Shown in pieces: positions 6,998 to 16,592 of a stretch of 64,000 nucleotides of DNA. This DNA is from an uncultured Paracoccaceae bacterium. GTDB taxonomy: Bacteria; Pseudomonadota; Alphaproteobacteria; Rhodobacterales; Rhodobacteraceae. The translations under genes were made by a program, and so were the position numbers. The DNA is taken from assembly GCA_947498415.1 (NCBI GenBank), contig CANMKB010000004.1:1-64000 (forward strand). The letters run 5' to 3'. The stretch's first letter is position 1, and the number at the start of each line of letters is the position of its first letter. The notes beneath the pieces were generated by a model. It was not told the origin of the DNA. It saw nothing but the letters and a program-made list of their open reading frames with translations, and ran no database searches.

Positions 6998-9555
6998 ATT
7001 ATTCGCCTCGGAGACTGCACTTGTCATCACACTCATTAACGTCTGTCGATCAAGATGCCAAATTGACATTCAGCAGATGGTTTCTGGCTGCAATCGCAGT
7101 TTTATGTATCGGAGCAATGGTGTGGCTTGCAAAGGGTGTCACCTCGGATTTACGCGAGTTGCGGTCGGCGCGGAATGACTCGATCCAATGGACATTGTCA
7201 CAGGTCGAAATCGAGTATCTGGATTTTTGCCTGACCATCCAAGAACTCCTCCATGAAGATAAAACTGACCTGAATTTGTTGCGCAAAGACTTTGACATCT
7301 TATTCAGCCGCCACAACATCCTTGAAAACGGAGCAGTCTTTTCAGAGGTACGTAACGAACCCGCCTTTACCAGTGCGCTTGCCGAAGTTTCCTCATTCCT
7401 AGAGCGGAATATCCCCTTGATAGATGGTGATGATGCGTCATTGCAAAGCGCTCTGAAAGACATCCAAAAAGATGCGCAATCGTTACGCGCTTCTGTGCGA
7501 CAGCTGTATGTGACCGGTCTTGGACATTTTGCAGATGCATCTGACGGGTTGCGCAATCAGCTGTCTGCGACGTTGCTCAAGTTGTCTGCCGCCACAACGG
7601 TATTGATCTTATTTCTGATCTGGCTTTCAGCCTATTCACGCAATACCGCTGCAAAAAGCCGGGTGCGTGGACGTGAACTTGCACGCGCAAACACACATAT
7701 GAAAACCATCTTGTCGACATCTCTGGATGGGGTCATCGTGTCTGACAAGACTGGTTGTGTTGTTGACTTTAACGCCGCTGCTGAAACCATCTTTGGCTAC
7801 AAGCTTGAAGACATCAAAGGCCAATCCATCGGCAATCTCATTGTGCCACCAGACATGCGTGCAGCTCATGAAAAGGGCATGCAGCGGATGTTAACCACGG
7901 GTGAGAAAAGGCTTGTTGGACATGGCCGTATTCGTATTGATGCCTGCCGCGCAGATGGCAGTGTCTTCCCGGTTGAACTCGCCCTAGAAAATGCCGAAGG
8001 CGCAGATGGTGAAATCATCATTGCTTTCTTGCGTGATATTTCGGCCCAGGTCGAAGCAGAGGAAGAGTTGCGCCAAGCCCGCGATCAGGCATTGGCAGGT
8101 GAAAAGGCAAAGGCCGACTTCTTAACCGTGATGAGTCACGAAATTCGAACGCCTTTGAATGGTTTGTTGGGGAACCTTTCACTGATGGGAAATTCCCGCA
8201 TGACCAAAACCCAGACCCAATTTCATGAAAACATGGAAATCTCTGGCCGCCAGCTGATGAAGCACGTAAACGCCGTGCTTGATGTAGCAAGATTTGAGGC
8301 AGGCAAACTGGTGATCGAAGAAACACGATTTCACGTAGGGGAATTCCTGCAGGATTTGGTCAATGGGCAAAGCGGTCTCGCCGAAAATCGCAACACTGCC
8401 ATTGGCTGGGCTTGGGTCGGCCCTGAATTGGATTGGGTTAAAACGGACAAGGCGCATCTAGAGCGCATCTTGCTGAACCTCTTAGGCAACGCGATCAAGT
8501 TCACGGAAAATGGTCGGGTCCACCTTGAAATCGAGCAAGTCGACCGTGTGGGTAATCTTTTACCCACCGTCGAAATCCGCATCATCGATACAGGCGTGGG
8601 CATCGCCGACAGTGATCAGATACGCATCTTCGAAGACTTTGAAACCACAGGCAGCATAAGCAGTGTGGCAGGCAGCACCGGCCTTGGCCTTGGCATTGCA
8701 AAACGATTGGTCGAACTGCTGGACGGCGAGATTGGCGTGGAAAGTACTGTAGGCGAAGGCAGCGTGTTTTGGTTGCGCTTCCCACTGAAAACTTCGCACA
8801 AGCCTGTCGATCAAACGAATGCACAATCAACAGATACAGCTACATCTGCGTTGAATATTCTGCTCGCTGAAGACAATGACATGAATGCCTTTGTGGTGCG
8901 TAACCTGCTTGAGTCAGAAGGACACCAAATCAGTTGGGTCGAGGATGGCGAGCAAGCTGTTGAGGCCATTAAGTCTGATGAATACGACGTGGTTTTGATG
9001 GATATCAACATGCCCAAACTTGATGGGTTAGAGGCCACCAAACGCATTCGTGATGAAGTCCCCAAAGCTGCCGATACCCCAATTTTTGCGTTTTCTGCCA
9101 ATGTCTTACCAGATGACACCACCCGTTTTCGCGAGAATGGCATGGATGGTTTCATCGCCAAACCGATCCAGATTGACGAGCTGCGGGCGGCCCTAAGTGC
9201 CGTGTCAAAAGGGCGTGTTGGACTTGTGGAAAGCTCGCGTCCTACCAAACGCGAGAATGGGGCCAAGGGCCTTTTCGGAGACGACTACCCAAGTTTCCTT
9301 GAGCGTTTCTTAGATGAGGGTGACACCCTGGTGGCTTGGCTTGCCCAAGAGGGCAGCGATAACCTTGCTGACACCGCGCAGCGTTGTCACAAAATCAGCA
9401 GCACGGCTGCCCTCTTTGGGGCCACAAACTTTCACACTGCTCTGGTCGCGATGGAAGTCGACGCCAATAAGCGCGCCCGCGTCAGCGTGGAGACACGTAT
9501 TGGTGCCATTTCAGATGTCTGGGAAACCACCAAGACGACGCTGACCAAATCTTAA
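6994..9555 (+). CDS. Hybrid sensor histidine kinase (PAS-HisKA-HATPase-REC-Hpt)
   Basis: An 853-residue membrane kinase. Transmembrane segments near 29-47 and 192-214 enclose a helical periplasmic sensor. Then come a PAS domain (about 235-350), HisKA with phospho-accepting H382 in MSHEIRTP, an HATPase_c domain with GLGLGIAKRL, a receiver with D670 in LMDINMP, and a C-terminal Hpt domain with H799 in CHKISST. This is a complete His-Asp-His relay, as in ArcB- or BarA-type kinases, that needs an external response regulator. The NarL-type regulator at 4149-4763 fits. The GTG start overlaps the preceding stop. A TTG at 7021 with GGAG upstream is an alternative start. Confidence 0.93.
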   Translation: MNYSPRRLHLSSHSLTSVDQDAKLTFSRWFLAAIAVLCIGAMVWLAKGVTSDLRELRSARNDSIQWTLSQVEIEYLDFCLTIQELLHEDKTDLNLLRKDFDILFSRHNILENGAVFSEVRNEPAFTSALAEVSSFLERNIPLIDGDDASLQSALKDIQKDAQSLRASVRQLYVTGLGHFADASDGLRNQLSATLLKLSAATTVLILFLIWLSAYSRNTAAKSRVRGRELARANTHMKTILSTSLDGVIVSDKTGCVVDFNAAAETIFGYKLEDIKGQSIGNLIVPPDMRAAHEKGMQRMLTTGEKRLVGHGRIRIDACRADGSVFPVELALENAEGADGEIIIAFLRDISAQVEAEEELRQARDQALAGEKAKADFLTVMSHEIRTPLNGLLGNLSLMGNSRMTKTQTQFHENMEISGRQLMKHVNAVLDVARFEAGKLVIEETRFHVGEFLQDLVNGQSGLAENRNTAIGWAWVGPELDWVKTDKAHLERILLNLLGNAIKFTENGRVHLEIEQVDRVGNLLPTVEIRIIDTGVGIADSDQIRIFEDFETTGSISSVAGSTGLGLGIAKRLVELLDGEIGVESTVGEGSVFWLRFPLKTSHKPVDQTNAQSTDTATSALNILLAEDNDMNAFVVRNLLESEGHQISWVEDGEQAVEAIKSDEYDVVLMDINMPKLDGLEATKRIRDEVPKAADTPIFAFSANVLPDDTTRFRENGMDGFIAKPIQIDELRAALSAVSKGRVGLVESSRPTKRENGAKGLFGDDYPSFLERFLDEGDTLVAWLAQEGSDNLADTAQRCHKISSTAALFGATNFHTALVAMEVDANKRARVSVETRIGAISDVWETTKTTLTKS

Positions 9556-9556
9556 A

Positions 9557-10765
9557 CTAGCGCAACGCTGCTCCGACGGTAATCAACCCCAGCACACGCG
9601 CGGCCTCGGCCACATTGGTGATACGACTGTCATAGCAGGCCACGGCATCTCCGGGCAAAAGATACGGGTCATAATCGTCCCGATCTGCCCGACGCAACAT
9701 ATCCTCAATATCGCGTTCGATAACGACAGAAACACCGGTTTCTGGATTGCGCGACAGCAAGATGGCGGAGCGATGTGCACTGGTGCTGCGAGACCCCCCA
9801 ACGCAGTTTGCATCCACCACAGCCTGTAAGTATCTGGTGCCATAGGGCATTTCCCGCACATCCCGCCCAATCGCTGAGGGTGCATTTGCCAAGGCGGGTT
9901 GGGTCAAGTTGGACAAGAACATTGTCACACCAGGAGGGCTAATTGGGCTGGGCCGCATGAGATCATCCTGAAAGCACTGCCGAGATGGCACATGGATGGT
10001 GTCGCCTGTCAGCAGCATCACGTCGACGATGTTACGCCCTTCAAACACCCCCCGCATGTCCAAAGTATAGGCTTGACCATTGCGGCGCAGCTCAATCGCA
10101 GAGATATCAGCATCCGGCCGCACGCCACCAGCCGCACGCAAAGCAGCAGACAAGTTGCGCCCTTCGGTCGACGCGCCCAGCGCTTGGGCCCGGTTATTGT
10201 CGATTTCATCTCCAGAAATGCGCCCGATCTCGACCTGATGGGGTTCAAACACAGATCCGGTCACACCGACACTGACGGATGCAAAGTCAGCCACACGTAC
10301 TGAAACAGCCGGAGCATCATCATACAGTCCAGCGCGAACCAAGGCGCGTTGGAGCGCCCATTCGACCTCTGGGCCGCTGCGGCCCTGCGCCTTGATGGCA
10401 GGCAAGAAAGGCATCTTCAATGTGCCATCCCGCGAAATGACATAACGCCCGTTTAGGGTTTCATCTTCGCTGACACGTACGTCGACCAGATCGTTGCGAG
10501 ATAGCTTTTCCCCCATAAGCGCATGCGCCCCAATGCCCTTGCCAGCAGCGCCGCCCTTATAAGGCAGACAGCTTTCTTGGTTCATCCGAGCAGAGGTTAA
10601 GAACATGGTGTCATGACGTGAGACAACATCACGGTACTGCGCTTGATAGCCATCGCCAGTCGCAATGGGCTCAATATTCAGCGGGTTACCATTGGTTGCC
10701 CCACAGGCACTTTGCAACGCCAAAGCGCTGACCAATGCAAAACATTTTGCGGTCGTCGAAATCAC
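9557..10765 (-). CDS. Wza-like polysaccharide export lipoprotein
   Basis: A 402-residue outer-membrane export protein. It has a lipoprotein signal peptide with lipobox LQSAC (Cys21 would be lipidated), a Poly_export (PES) domain (about 90-165) with YVISRDGTLKMPFL, and SLBB-type repeats after it (about 165-275). Wza-type proteins form the outer-membrane channel for capsule or exopolysaccharide and work with the Wzz-like co-polymerase. It converges with the histidine-kinase gene with one base between the stops, and is divergent from the flippase gene with about 200 bases between the likely starts. Confidence 0.92.
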   Translation of the reverse strand: MISTTAKCFALVSALALQSACGATNGNPLNIEPIATGDGYQAQYRDVVSRHDTMFLTSARMNQESCLPYKGGAAGKGIGAHALMGEKLSRNDLVDVRVSEDETLNGRYVISRDGTLKMPFLPAIKAQGRSGPEVEWALQRALVRAGLYDDAPAVSVRVADFASVSVGVTGSVFEPHQVEIGRISGDEIDNNRAQALGASTEGRNLSAALRAAGGVRPDADISAIELRRNGQAYTLDMRGVFEGRNIVDVMLLTGDTIHVPSRQCFQDDLMRPSPISPPGVTMFLSNLTQPALANAPSAIGRDVREMPYGTRYLQAVVDANCVGGSRSTSAHRSAILLSRNPETGVSVVIERDIEDMLRRADRDDYDPYLLPGDAVACYDSRITNVAEAARVLGLITVGAALR

Positions 10766-10965
10766 TGCCCGGTATCCAGTTCTTGTTTTTTCACCATGAA
10801 ACCATAGCGGGCATCAAACGCCAGCTTCACGCGCCAAAGAGGATTATCATTCTATCCGTTTGGAACAGAACTGCATCAAACGCGCCACAGTTTGTGCCGA
10901 AGCGCCCCCCATTTGAAGGCAGATCGATCGCAAGATGGGTCAAATCAAACGGAACACCAAAGCAC

Positions 10966-12207
10966 ATGCAACCGAATCAGACTTCTTCATTCATGAAATG
11001 CCTTCTCGCCTATGGCGCATCAGAAGTAGCAAGCAAGCTGTCTCGATTGTTTGTGGTGGTTGCAGTGGCCCGCAGTCTTGGGCCGGAACAAGTGGGCCTT
11101 GCGGCGGCAGCACTTGGTATTTGTGAACTCATCAAAGCACTCACTGAAAACGGCATCAATCAGCGTGTTATGGCTGCGGCCGATACCAATCTTGAAAGCA
11201 CTTGTGCACAAGCGCACCGGTTAAACTGGGCTTGGTGCCTGATGCTGTGTGTGCTGCAAGTCTTGGTGGCCAGCGTATTATGGCAGCTCGGCCAAGGTGT
11301 TGTGGCCCTTTTGGTCGGCGTCGCTGCGATTGAATACCTCTTTATGCCCGGTGGGCTGGTGCAGGCCGCGTTGGCGATGCGTGAAGGCAAGCTGACGCAA
11401 ACGGCTGCGATTTCGGGAGCCCAAATCGTTGGGGCAAATGCGCTTGCGGTGGTTTTAGCGATCCTCGCGCCCTCCCCGCTTGCGCTGATCTTACCGCGTG
11501 TGTTGACCGCCCCATTCTGGCTGATCGCCATGCGCCGGTTGCGCCCATGGACAGCCCAAGCCAATTCCAAATTGGCGCCTAAACGTCCATTTATCACCTA
11601 CGGTATTCCAGTATTGGGAATTGAGCTGGTCAAAGCGCTCCGCCTGCATGCAGACAAGCTGATCGTCGGCGCGTTGCTTGGCGCCGATGCCCTAGGCCTT
11701 TACTTTATGGCCTTTAATGCAGGCCTTAGCTTGGCCACCAGTTTTGTCGCAGCCTTTGAAAAAGTGGTTTTCCCACATCTGTGTGGCCTGTGTAGAGGGC
11801 AAAGTGTGTCTCTACGGCTTACCCGCAAACTGGCACTGTTGGGTTTGATGATCATCACCCCCTTCATCGCAGTGCAATCGCTATTCGCCCCGGTTTATGT
11901 TCCTTTGCTGCTGGGCGATGGCTGGACAGGAGTAGCCCCTGTGGTCTCCGTGCTGTGCCTATGTGCCCTCCCTCTGACGGTTTGGACGGTGGTCGCCGCC
12001 CAGCTGAGGTTATCAAACAAACCAGAAGTCGAGTTTGCGGTCACCCTAGCGCTGACCATCGGTTTAAGCCTGGGCGCGATCGTCTGCGCTCCACTGGGAT
12101 TGATGCCAATGGCATTGGCCTACCTTGGCATCACCACAATCGTTTTGAGCATCGCCTCTGCTCCGATGCTCTTTCGCCCTGCCCCCGCAATTCAAACAGA
12201 GGTGTAA
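10966..12207 (+). CDS. Wzx-like flippase / polysaccharide transporter
   Basis: A polytopic protein of about 413 residues with 12 or more hydrophobic segments, of the MATE/MOP polysaccharide-transporter type. The N-terminal SEVASKLSRLFVVVAVARSLGPEQ-like region, the central GIPVLGIELVKALRLHADKLIVG stretch and a following LGLYFMAFNAG are characteristic. It should flip undecaprenyl-linked repeat units outward. The frame is open back to 10735, but that part overlaps the wza signal peptide on the other strand and looks non-coding. I chose the ATG at 10966; 10993 is also possible and neither has a strong ribosome site. A glycosyltransferase gene follows after two bases. Confidence 0.86.
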   Translation: MQPNQTSSFMKCLLAYGASEVASKLSRLFVVVAVARSLGPEQVGLAAAALGICELIKALTENGINQRVMAAADTNLESTCAQAHRLNWAWCLMLCVLQVLVASVLWQLGQGVVALLVGVAAIEYLFMPGGLVQAALAMREGKLTQTAAISGAQIVGANALAVVLAILAPSPLALILPRVLTAPFWLIAMRRLRPWTAQANSKLAPKRPFITYGIPVLGIELVKALRLHADKLIVGALLGADALGLYFMAFNAGLSLATSFVAAFEKVVFPHLCGLCRGQSVSLRLTRKLALLGLMIITPFIAVQSLFAPVYVPLLLGDGWTGVAPVVSVLCLCALPLTVWTVVAAQLRLSNKPEVEFAVTLALTIGLSLGAIVCAPLGLMPMALAYLGITTIVLSIASAPMLFRPAPAIQTEV

Positions 12208-12209
12208 CC

Positions 12210-13127
12210 ATGCCGCGTTTTTCAATCATCCTACCGTGCTACAATGCCCAAGACACTTTGGTTGCCACGCTTAAATCACTGCTGCGGCAGACCGACCCGG
12301 ACTTTGAGCTGATCTGTATTGATGACCGCTCAACCGATAACACGCTTGGTATTCTGCGCACCGTTGCCAAAACAGACCCGCGTATCCGCGTGATGACCCC
12401 GCCCAAATCTGGGCCGTCCATTGCGCGAAACCTTGGGGCCGCAACCGCCACCGGAGAACTCCTGTGTTTCTGTGATGCGGATGATCTGTGGGAGCCCAAC
12501 AAACTTGCAGAAATGCGCCGCATCTTTGCACAACAAAAGGCCGATGCTGTATTTGCGCGCATCATGTTCTTCAGCCAGCCCGGTAAGGTCGAAACCACAT
12601 CAACCGTGCCAAATGCGCCCCTCAAAATACCTACTCTGCTTGGCGAAAATCCGGTTTGCACCATGTCAAACTTGGTTGTCCGCAAAACCTGTTTTCTCCA
12701 GTACGGCGGATTCAAACCTGAACTTGTTCACAACGAAGATCTGGAATGGTTGATCAGATGTGTTGCAAGCGGTGGACGCGTGATCGGTCTCAACAAAAGC
12801 CTGGTCTGGTATCGTAGCGTAGCATCTGGCCTGTCTGCGAACCTGAAGGCCATGGCACATTCACGCAAGCAGGTGCTGCAGACTGCGATCAACTATGGCC
12901 ATACGCCAACGCGCACCCATGAGGCTAAATACCTCCGCTACCTCGCACGGCGCGCGTTGCGGTTGGATCAAGGCCGACTGTTGGCCTTGCGCTTTACTCT
13001 GCTTGGCCTGTTGCAACAGCCTTTGGGCTTTCTGCTTCCTCTGCATCGCGGCTTAGGCACGGCCATTGGCGCTGCGGTCTCTCCCTTTCTGCCGCGCTCC
13101 GCGCGTCAGGTTTTGTTTTCTCGGTAA
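12210..13127 (+). CDS. Family 2 glycosyltransferase
   Basis: A 305-residue GT-A-fold enzyme. It begins SIILPCYNAQDTL, has the nucleotide-binding DDRSTDNTL segment near 30-40, and CDADDLWEPNK near residues 88-98, where the metal-binding DxD-type motif sits. A second acidic region (HNEDLEW) matches the acceptor/base part of GT2 enzymes. It would add one sugar to the lipid-linked repeat unit on the cytoplasmic side. The frame is open far upstream, but GT2 homology starts at this ATG, two bases after the flippase stop. No donor or acceptor can be read from the sequence. Confidence 0.92.
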   Translation: MPRFSIILPCYNAQDTLVATLKSLLRQTDPDFELICIDDRSTDNTLGILRTVAKTDPRIRVMTPPKSGPSIARNLGAATATGELLCFCDADDLWEPNKLAEMRRIFAQQKADAVFARIMFFSQPGKVETTSTVPNAPLKIPTLLGENPVCTMSNLVVRKTCFLQYGGFKPELVHNEDLEWLIRCVASGGRVIGLNKSLVWYRSVASGLSANLKAMAHSRKQVLQTAINYGHTPTRTHEAKYLRYLARRALRLDQGRLLALRFTLLGLLQQPLGFLLPLHRGLGTAIGAAVSPFLPRSARQVLFSR

Positions 13128-13135
13128 TCAGAAAG

Positions 13136-14179
13136 GTGGCTCAATTGACCCCTACGTCAAATCCCCCAGTGGCCAGCATCGTTGTGCCCGCATTCAATGT
13201 CGCAAAAACCATCGCCGAAACGCTTGAAACGCTATTGGCACAGACTGTCGCGGAAATTGAAATTCTGATCATCGATGACGGATCAACCGACGAGACCGCA
13301 AATGTGGTTGACCCTTTTCTTGAAGACGATCGCGTGCGCTACATCAAGCAGGCAAACAGGGGCCTTGCTGGTGCACGCAATACAGGCATCGCAGAGGCCA
13401 AAGCGCCCTCTATTGGCTTTTGCGATGCCGACGATTTATGGCACCCCGATAAGCTACGCCGACACCTGGAACATCTGAACACCAACCCAGAGGTGGGCGT
13501 GAGCTATTCTGGATCGCAACTCATTGACGATGCTTCTGCGCCACTGCGCGTTAAGCAAACACCTCGATTGCGTCGTGTGAATGCAGCCCAAATTCTGAAG
13601 CGCAATCCGGTCGGGAATGGCTCTGCCATGGTGATCCGCAAACAAGTGTTTGATGATATTTGCTTTTACACCAGCGCAGAACCAAAGCGCCGTTGCTATT
13701 TTGACGAAACCTTTCGGCAGTCTGAAGATATCGAATGCTGGATCCGCATGGCCCTCACAACAGATTGGGCCTTTGAGGGCATCCCCGGACTTCTGACGCT
13801 TTATCGCGTCGCAGCCGGTGGCCTGTCTTCCAACACAGATCGGCAATTGGCCTCTTGGGAAAATGTCATCACAAAATTGCGCCCGTTGCACCCGGTGTTT
13901 TTTGAGCACTACGAACCTGCCGCGCGGGCCTATCAGCTGCGATACCTAGCGCGTCGCGCCGTAAGCAGCGGTGATGGCGCAACTGCGCGGCGTTTGGTTT
14001 GGCAAAGCTACAAAAGCTCTAAAGAGCCATTTTTTGCAGAACCCGCCAAAACACTCACCACCGGTCTTGCAAGCTTGATTGCACCCCTGCTGCACTTCGC
14101 TTTGCGTCGTGCGTCAATTCATCAACCCAGAAAGGATTTTCCAAATGACCAAGTTCACAGTTCTTCATCTATTAGATGA
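13136..14179 (+). CDS. Family 2 glycosyltransferase
   Basis: A 347-residue GT2 enzyme similar in layout to the preceding gene: ASIVVPAFNVAKTI, IDDGSTDET, ARNTGIAEAKAP, FCDADDLWHPDKL, and SEDIECWIRMAL as the later acidic motif. The two neighbours may be an old duplication. The GTG at 13136 is the first possible start. A TTG at 13145 has AAAGGTGG at a good distance and may be the true one. Its end overlaps the next gene by 35 bases, so the glycosyltransferases are tightly packed in one operon. Confidence 0.92.
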   Translation: MAQLTPTSNPPVASIVVPAFNVAKTIAETLETLLAQTVAEIEILIIDDGSTDETANVVDPFLEDDRVRYIKQANRGLAGARNTGIAEAKAPSIGFCDADDLWHPDKLRRHLEHLNTNPEVGVSYSGSQLIDDASAPLRVKQTPRLRRVNAAQILKRNPVGNGSAMVIRKQVFDDICFYTSAEPKRRCYFDETFRQSEDIECWIRMALTTDWAFEGIPGLLTLYRVAAGGLSSNTDRQLASWENVITKLRPLHPVFFEHYEPAARAYQLRYLARRAVSSGDGATARRLVWQSYKSSKEPFFAEPAKTLTTGLASLIAPLLHFALRRASIHQPRKDFPNDQVHSSSSIR

Positions 14180-15146
14180 CACCACCCCCGGCGGCGTAAC
14201 TCGTGTGGTGGATCACATCATCGGCTCGCGCCAACTGGCGCAACAAGCCCAGCACGTGACGCAACATATTCGCAAAGGTCGGCTTTCGATGCCAAAGCTG
14301 CGGGCTGATATGATTGTCTCTCACCTCAGTGTGAGCTGGCGCGGCCTTCCGGCATTGATTGCGCTGCGAGCAAAACATCCTAACGTGCCCCTGATCCATG
14401 TCGAGCATAGCTACACCCGCAAATTCACCTCACTGAACGTTGAAAACCGCGAACGCTTTTTCTCGCTTTTGCGCACAGCTTACGCCCTGTTTGATCAAGT
14501 GATCGCTGTCAGCCGTGCCCAATGCAGTTGGCTTGTGACACGGGGGCTTGTGAACCCGGAACGTACACGGGTTATCCGTTCGGCTGTTGATCTGAGCAGT
14601 TTTGAAGCCCTCCCCGCCCCTAGCGGTCCGCCAAAAGTGTTTGGTGCAATCGGTCGTTTGCATCTTCAAAAAGGATTTGATGTGATCATTCCTGCTTTCA
14701 CGCAATGCAACTACCCTGACCTGCAACTTAAGATCTTCGGAGAAGGCCCCGAACGTGCACGGCTGGAAAAACTCGCCGAGGCCGATCCGCGCATCTCACT
14801 GGTCGGGTTTTGCTCTGACCCTGTGTCGGCCATGCAGGGCATCGACGCTTTGCTTGTTCCATCGCGCTGGGAAGCCTTTGGTTTGGTTGCGCAGGAGGCG
14901 TTGGCGGCACAACGGGTTTGCTTGATTTCGCTTGTCGATGGCTTGCAAGATCAGATCGCGGATGGTGCGATCCCTGTGGCGGGGTCCAGCATATCGGATT
15001 GGACACAAGCGATTACCCAGGCCGCTACATTCGTGCCAGATCGTCGAACAAACCTACGCAAAACCAGCGCGACACTCTGCTTTGAAAGCAACTGGAGCAA
15101 ATTGATTGATGATTGCCGCATGGCGTCGCTCAAAGAGGCTGCGTAG
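14145..15146 (+). CDS. Family 4 glycosyltransferase
   Basis: A 333-residue GT-B enzyme (GT4, WaaG/WcaL type). Near the N-terminus it has LDDTTPGGVTRVVDHI. The C-terminal nucleotide-sugar domain shows FGAIGRLHLQKGFDVII, LKIFGEGPERARLE, and the EAFGLVAQEAL motif with the E-x7-E pair that binds the donor. It is the last gene of the rightward exopolysaccharide operon and is followed by two terminator-like hairpins. AGAAAGGA lies just before the ATG. Sugar specificity is not readable. Confidence 0.9.
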   Translation: MTKFTVLHLLDDTTPGGVTRVVDHIIGSRQLAQQAQHVTQHIRKGRLSMPKLRADMIVSHLSVSWRGLPALIALRAKHPNVPLIHVEHSYTRKFTSLNVENRERFFSLLRTAYALFDQVIAVSRAQCSWLVTRGLVNPERTRVIRSAVDLSSFEALPAPSGPPKVFGAIGRLHLQKGFDVIIPAFTQCNYPDLQLKIFGEGPERARLEKLAEADPRISLVGFCSDPVSAMQGIDALLVPSRWEAFGLVAQEALAAQRVCLISLVDGLQDQIADGAIPVAGSSISDWTQAITQAATFVPDRRTNLRKTSATLCFESNWSKLIDDCRMASLKEAA

Positions 15147-15172
15147 GGGACTGCCGGTTTTGCCTACGCGCA

Positions 15173-15197
15173 CCCAAGCAAAAATGCTTGGGGTTTT
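15173..15197 (+). terminator. Terminator-like hairpin after exopolysaccharide operon
   Basis: CCCAAGCA and TGCTTGGG form a perfect 8-bp stem around an A4 loop, followed by GTTTT. The T-tract is short, so termination may be partial, and the hairpin at 15227 backs it up. Confidence 0.5.
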
Positions 15198-15226
15198 CGG
15201 AAAAGGGGATTTGGAAAAAGGACAAC

Positions 15227-15268
15227 AGGCGGCCAATCAGATGGCCGCCTGCTATATTTTTTCTTTTT
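15227..15268 (+). terminator. Strong rho-independent terminator between convergent operons
   Basis: AGGCGGCC and GGCCGCCT form an 8-bp GC-rich stem with an 8-base loop, followed by a T-rich run (TATATTTTTTCTTTTT) in the rightward direction. It ends the glycosyltransferase operon. The hairpin may also serve the leftward TRAP operon, although on that side the T-run is weak. Confidence 0.75.
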
Positions 15269-15284
15269 AATGACTAAGCCATCA

Positions 15285-16592
15285 TCATTTTGCGAATGCC
15301 AGATCTGGCAAGAAGGTCGCAATAATTGGGATGAACATGATCATAATCAGGGTGATGACCTCGACCTGTAGGAACCACCAGATGCCGCCAAAGATTTCTT
15401 TCAGGGAGAAAGAAGGCGCCACACCTTTTAGAACGAAGGCGTTCAAGCCAACTGGTGGGGTGATCAAACCAATCTCAAGAGTCTTAACCACAACAATCGC
15501 GAGCCAAATTGGGTGTGCGCCCAGTTCGATCAATGGCGGAACAAAGATCGGCACGGTCAGGAACATCACTGACACAGGGTCAACCATCGTCCCCAAGACG
15601 AGCAGCAACAGCACATAGATGCAAACGATGCCCATCATCGACATATCAAGACCGACGATATACTCGGAAAGTGCACCAGATGCGCCACTTACTGCGAGAT
15701 AAGACGAGAAGATCAGAGCACCAACCAGGATGATGAAGATCACCGATGTTGTCTGTGCTGTGTCAAGGAAGACCTCTTTCAAAACAGACATCGACATCCG
15801 CTTACGAATAAGGGCGATCAGGAAGGAGCCAATGGCGCCAATCGCACCTGCTTCGGTTGGGGTAATGATGCCGGCATAGATGCCACCAATCACGATGCCG
15901 CCGAGGGTCAGGAAGCTCCAGACACCTTTCAAAGATTCAATCCGTTCTTCCATCTTTGCCTTGGGAAGTGCCGGAGCCATCTCTGGATTACGGCTCACAC
16001 GAATGTAGATCATGACAAGGTATGCAAACGCGGTCAGAAGGCCGGGAATAATGCCTGCAATCAACAGCTTAGGCACAGATTCGCGTGCGATGATACCGTA
16101 AACGATCAAGTTGATGCTTGGCGGGATCATACCCGCGAGCGTGCCAACAGTAGCAACACACCCTGCTGCGAGTTTGCGGTTCACCTTAAGGCTCAGCATT
16201 TCTGGGATGGCAACACGGCCAAAGACAGCGGTCGAAGACGTTGTAGACCCAGAACAGGCAGCAAAGGCCACGGCTGCGACGGTCGTTGCAATCACAACAC
16301 TGCCCTTTAGGTGGCCAAGCCAAGCCCGTGTGGCTCGATAGATATCTTGGGTGATACCTGCTTTCGCGGCGACATGCCCCATAAGCAAGAACAGCGGGAC
16401 AGCGCTCAGTGCATAGCCGGAGCCAATGTCAAACAGACGACCACCAATCGCATCGAGCGTGATTGTCGTACCGCGAATAAGTGCAAATCCAAGAGCACCT
16501 GACAAAAGCAGGGAAATGCCGACAGGGACGCGCATGATCATCAAAAATCCGACCATCCCAATCACGAGAGGAATTTGAAGTGACTCAATCAT
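15285..16592 (-). CDS. dctM: TRAP transporter large permease (DctM)
   Basis: A 435-residue, roughly 12-segment membrane protein of the DctM family, the ion-coupled transport subunit of a TRAP system. Typical stretches include ALSAVPLFLLMGHVAAKAGI near residues 60-80, a glycine/serine-rich AACSGSTTSSTAVFG loop and a later ITPTEAGAIGAIG loop. Its start overlaps the end of the small-permease gene by four bases (ATGA). Together with DctQ and DctP it imports an organic acid or similar solute using a sodium gradient. Confidence 0.95.
   Translation of the reverse strand: MIESLQIPLVIGMVGFLMIMRVPVGISLLLSGALGFALIRGTTITLDAIGGRLFDIGSGYALSAVPLFLLMGHVAAKAGITQDIYRATRAWLGHLKGSVVIATTVAAVAFAACSGSTTSSTAVFGRVAIPEMLSLKVNRKLAAGCVATVGTLAGMIPPSINLIVYGIIARESVPKLLIAGIIPGLLTAFAYLVMIYIRVSRNPEMAPALPKAKMEERIESLKGVWSFLTLGGIVIGGIYAGIITPTEAGAIGAIGSFLIALIRKRMSMSVLKEVFLDTAQTTSVIFIILVGALIFSSYLAVSGASGALSEYIVGLDMSMMGIVCIYVLLLLVLGTMVDPVSVMFLTVPIFVPPLIELGAHPIWLAIVVVKTLEIGLITPPVGLNAFVLKGVAPSFSLKEIFGGIWWFLQVEVITLIMIMFIPIIATFLPDLAFAK

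Noticed and set aside
10735..10965. Longer N-terminus for the flippase gene
   Set aside because: The extra 77 residues are polar, unlike any Wzx start, and overlap the signal-peptide region of the export lipoprotein gene on the other strand.
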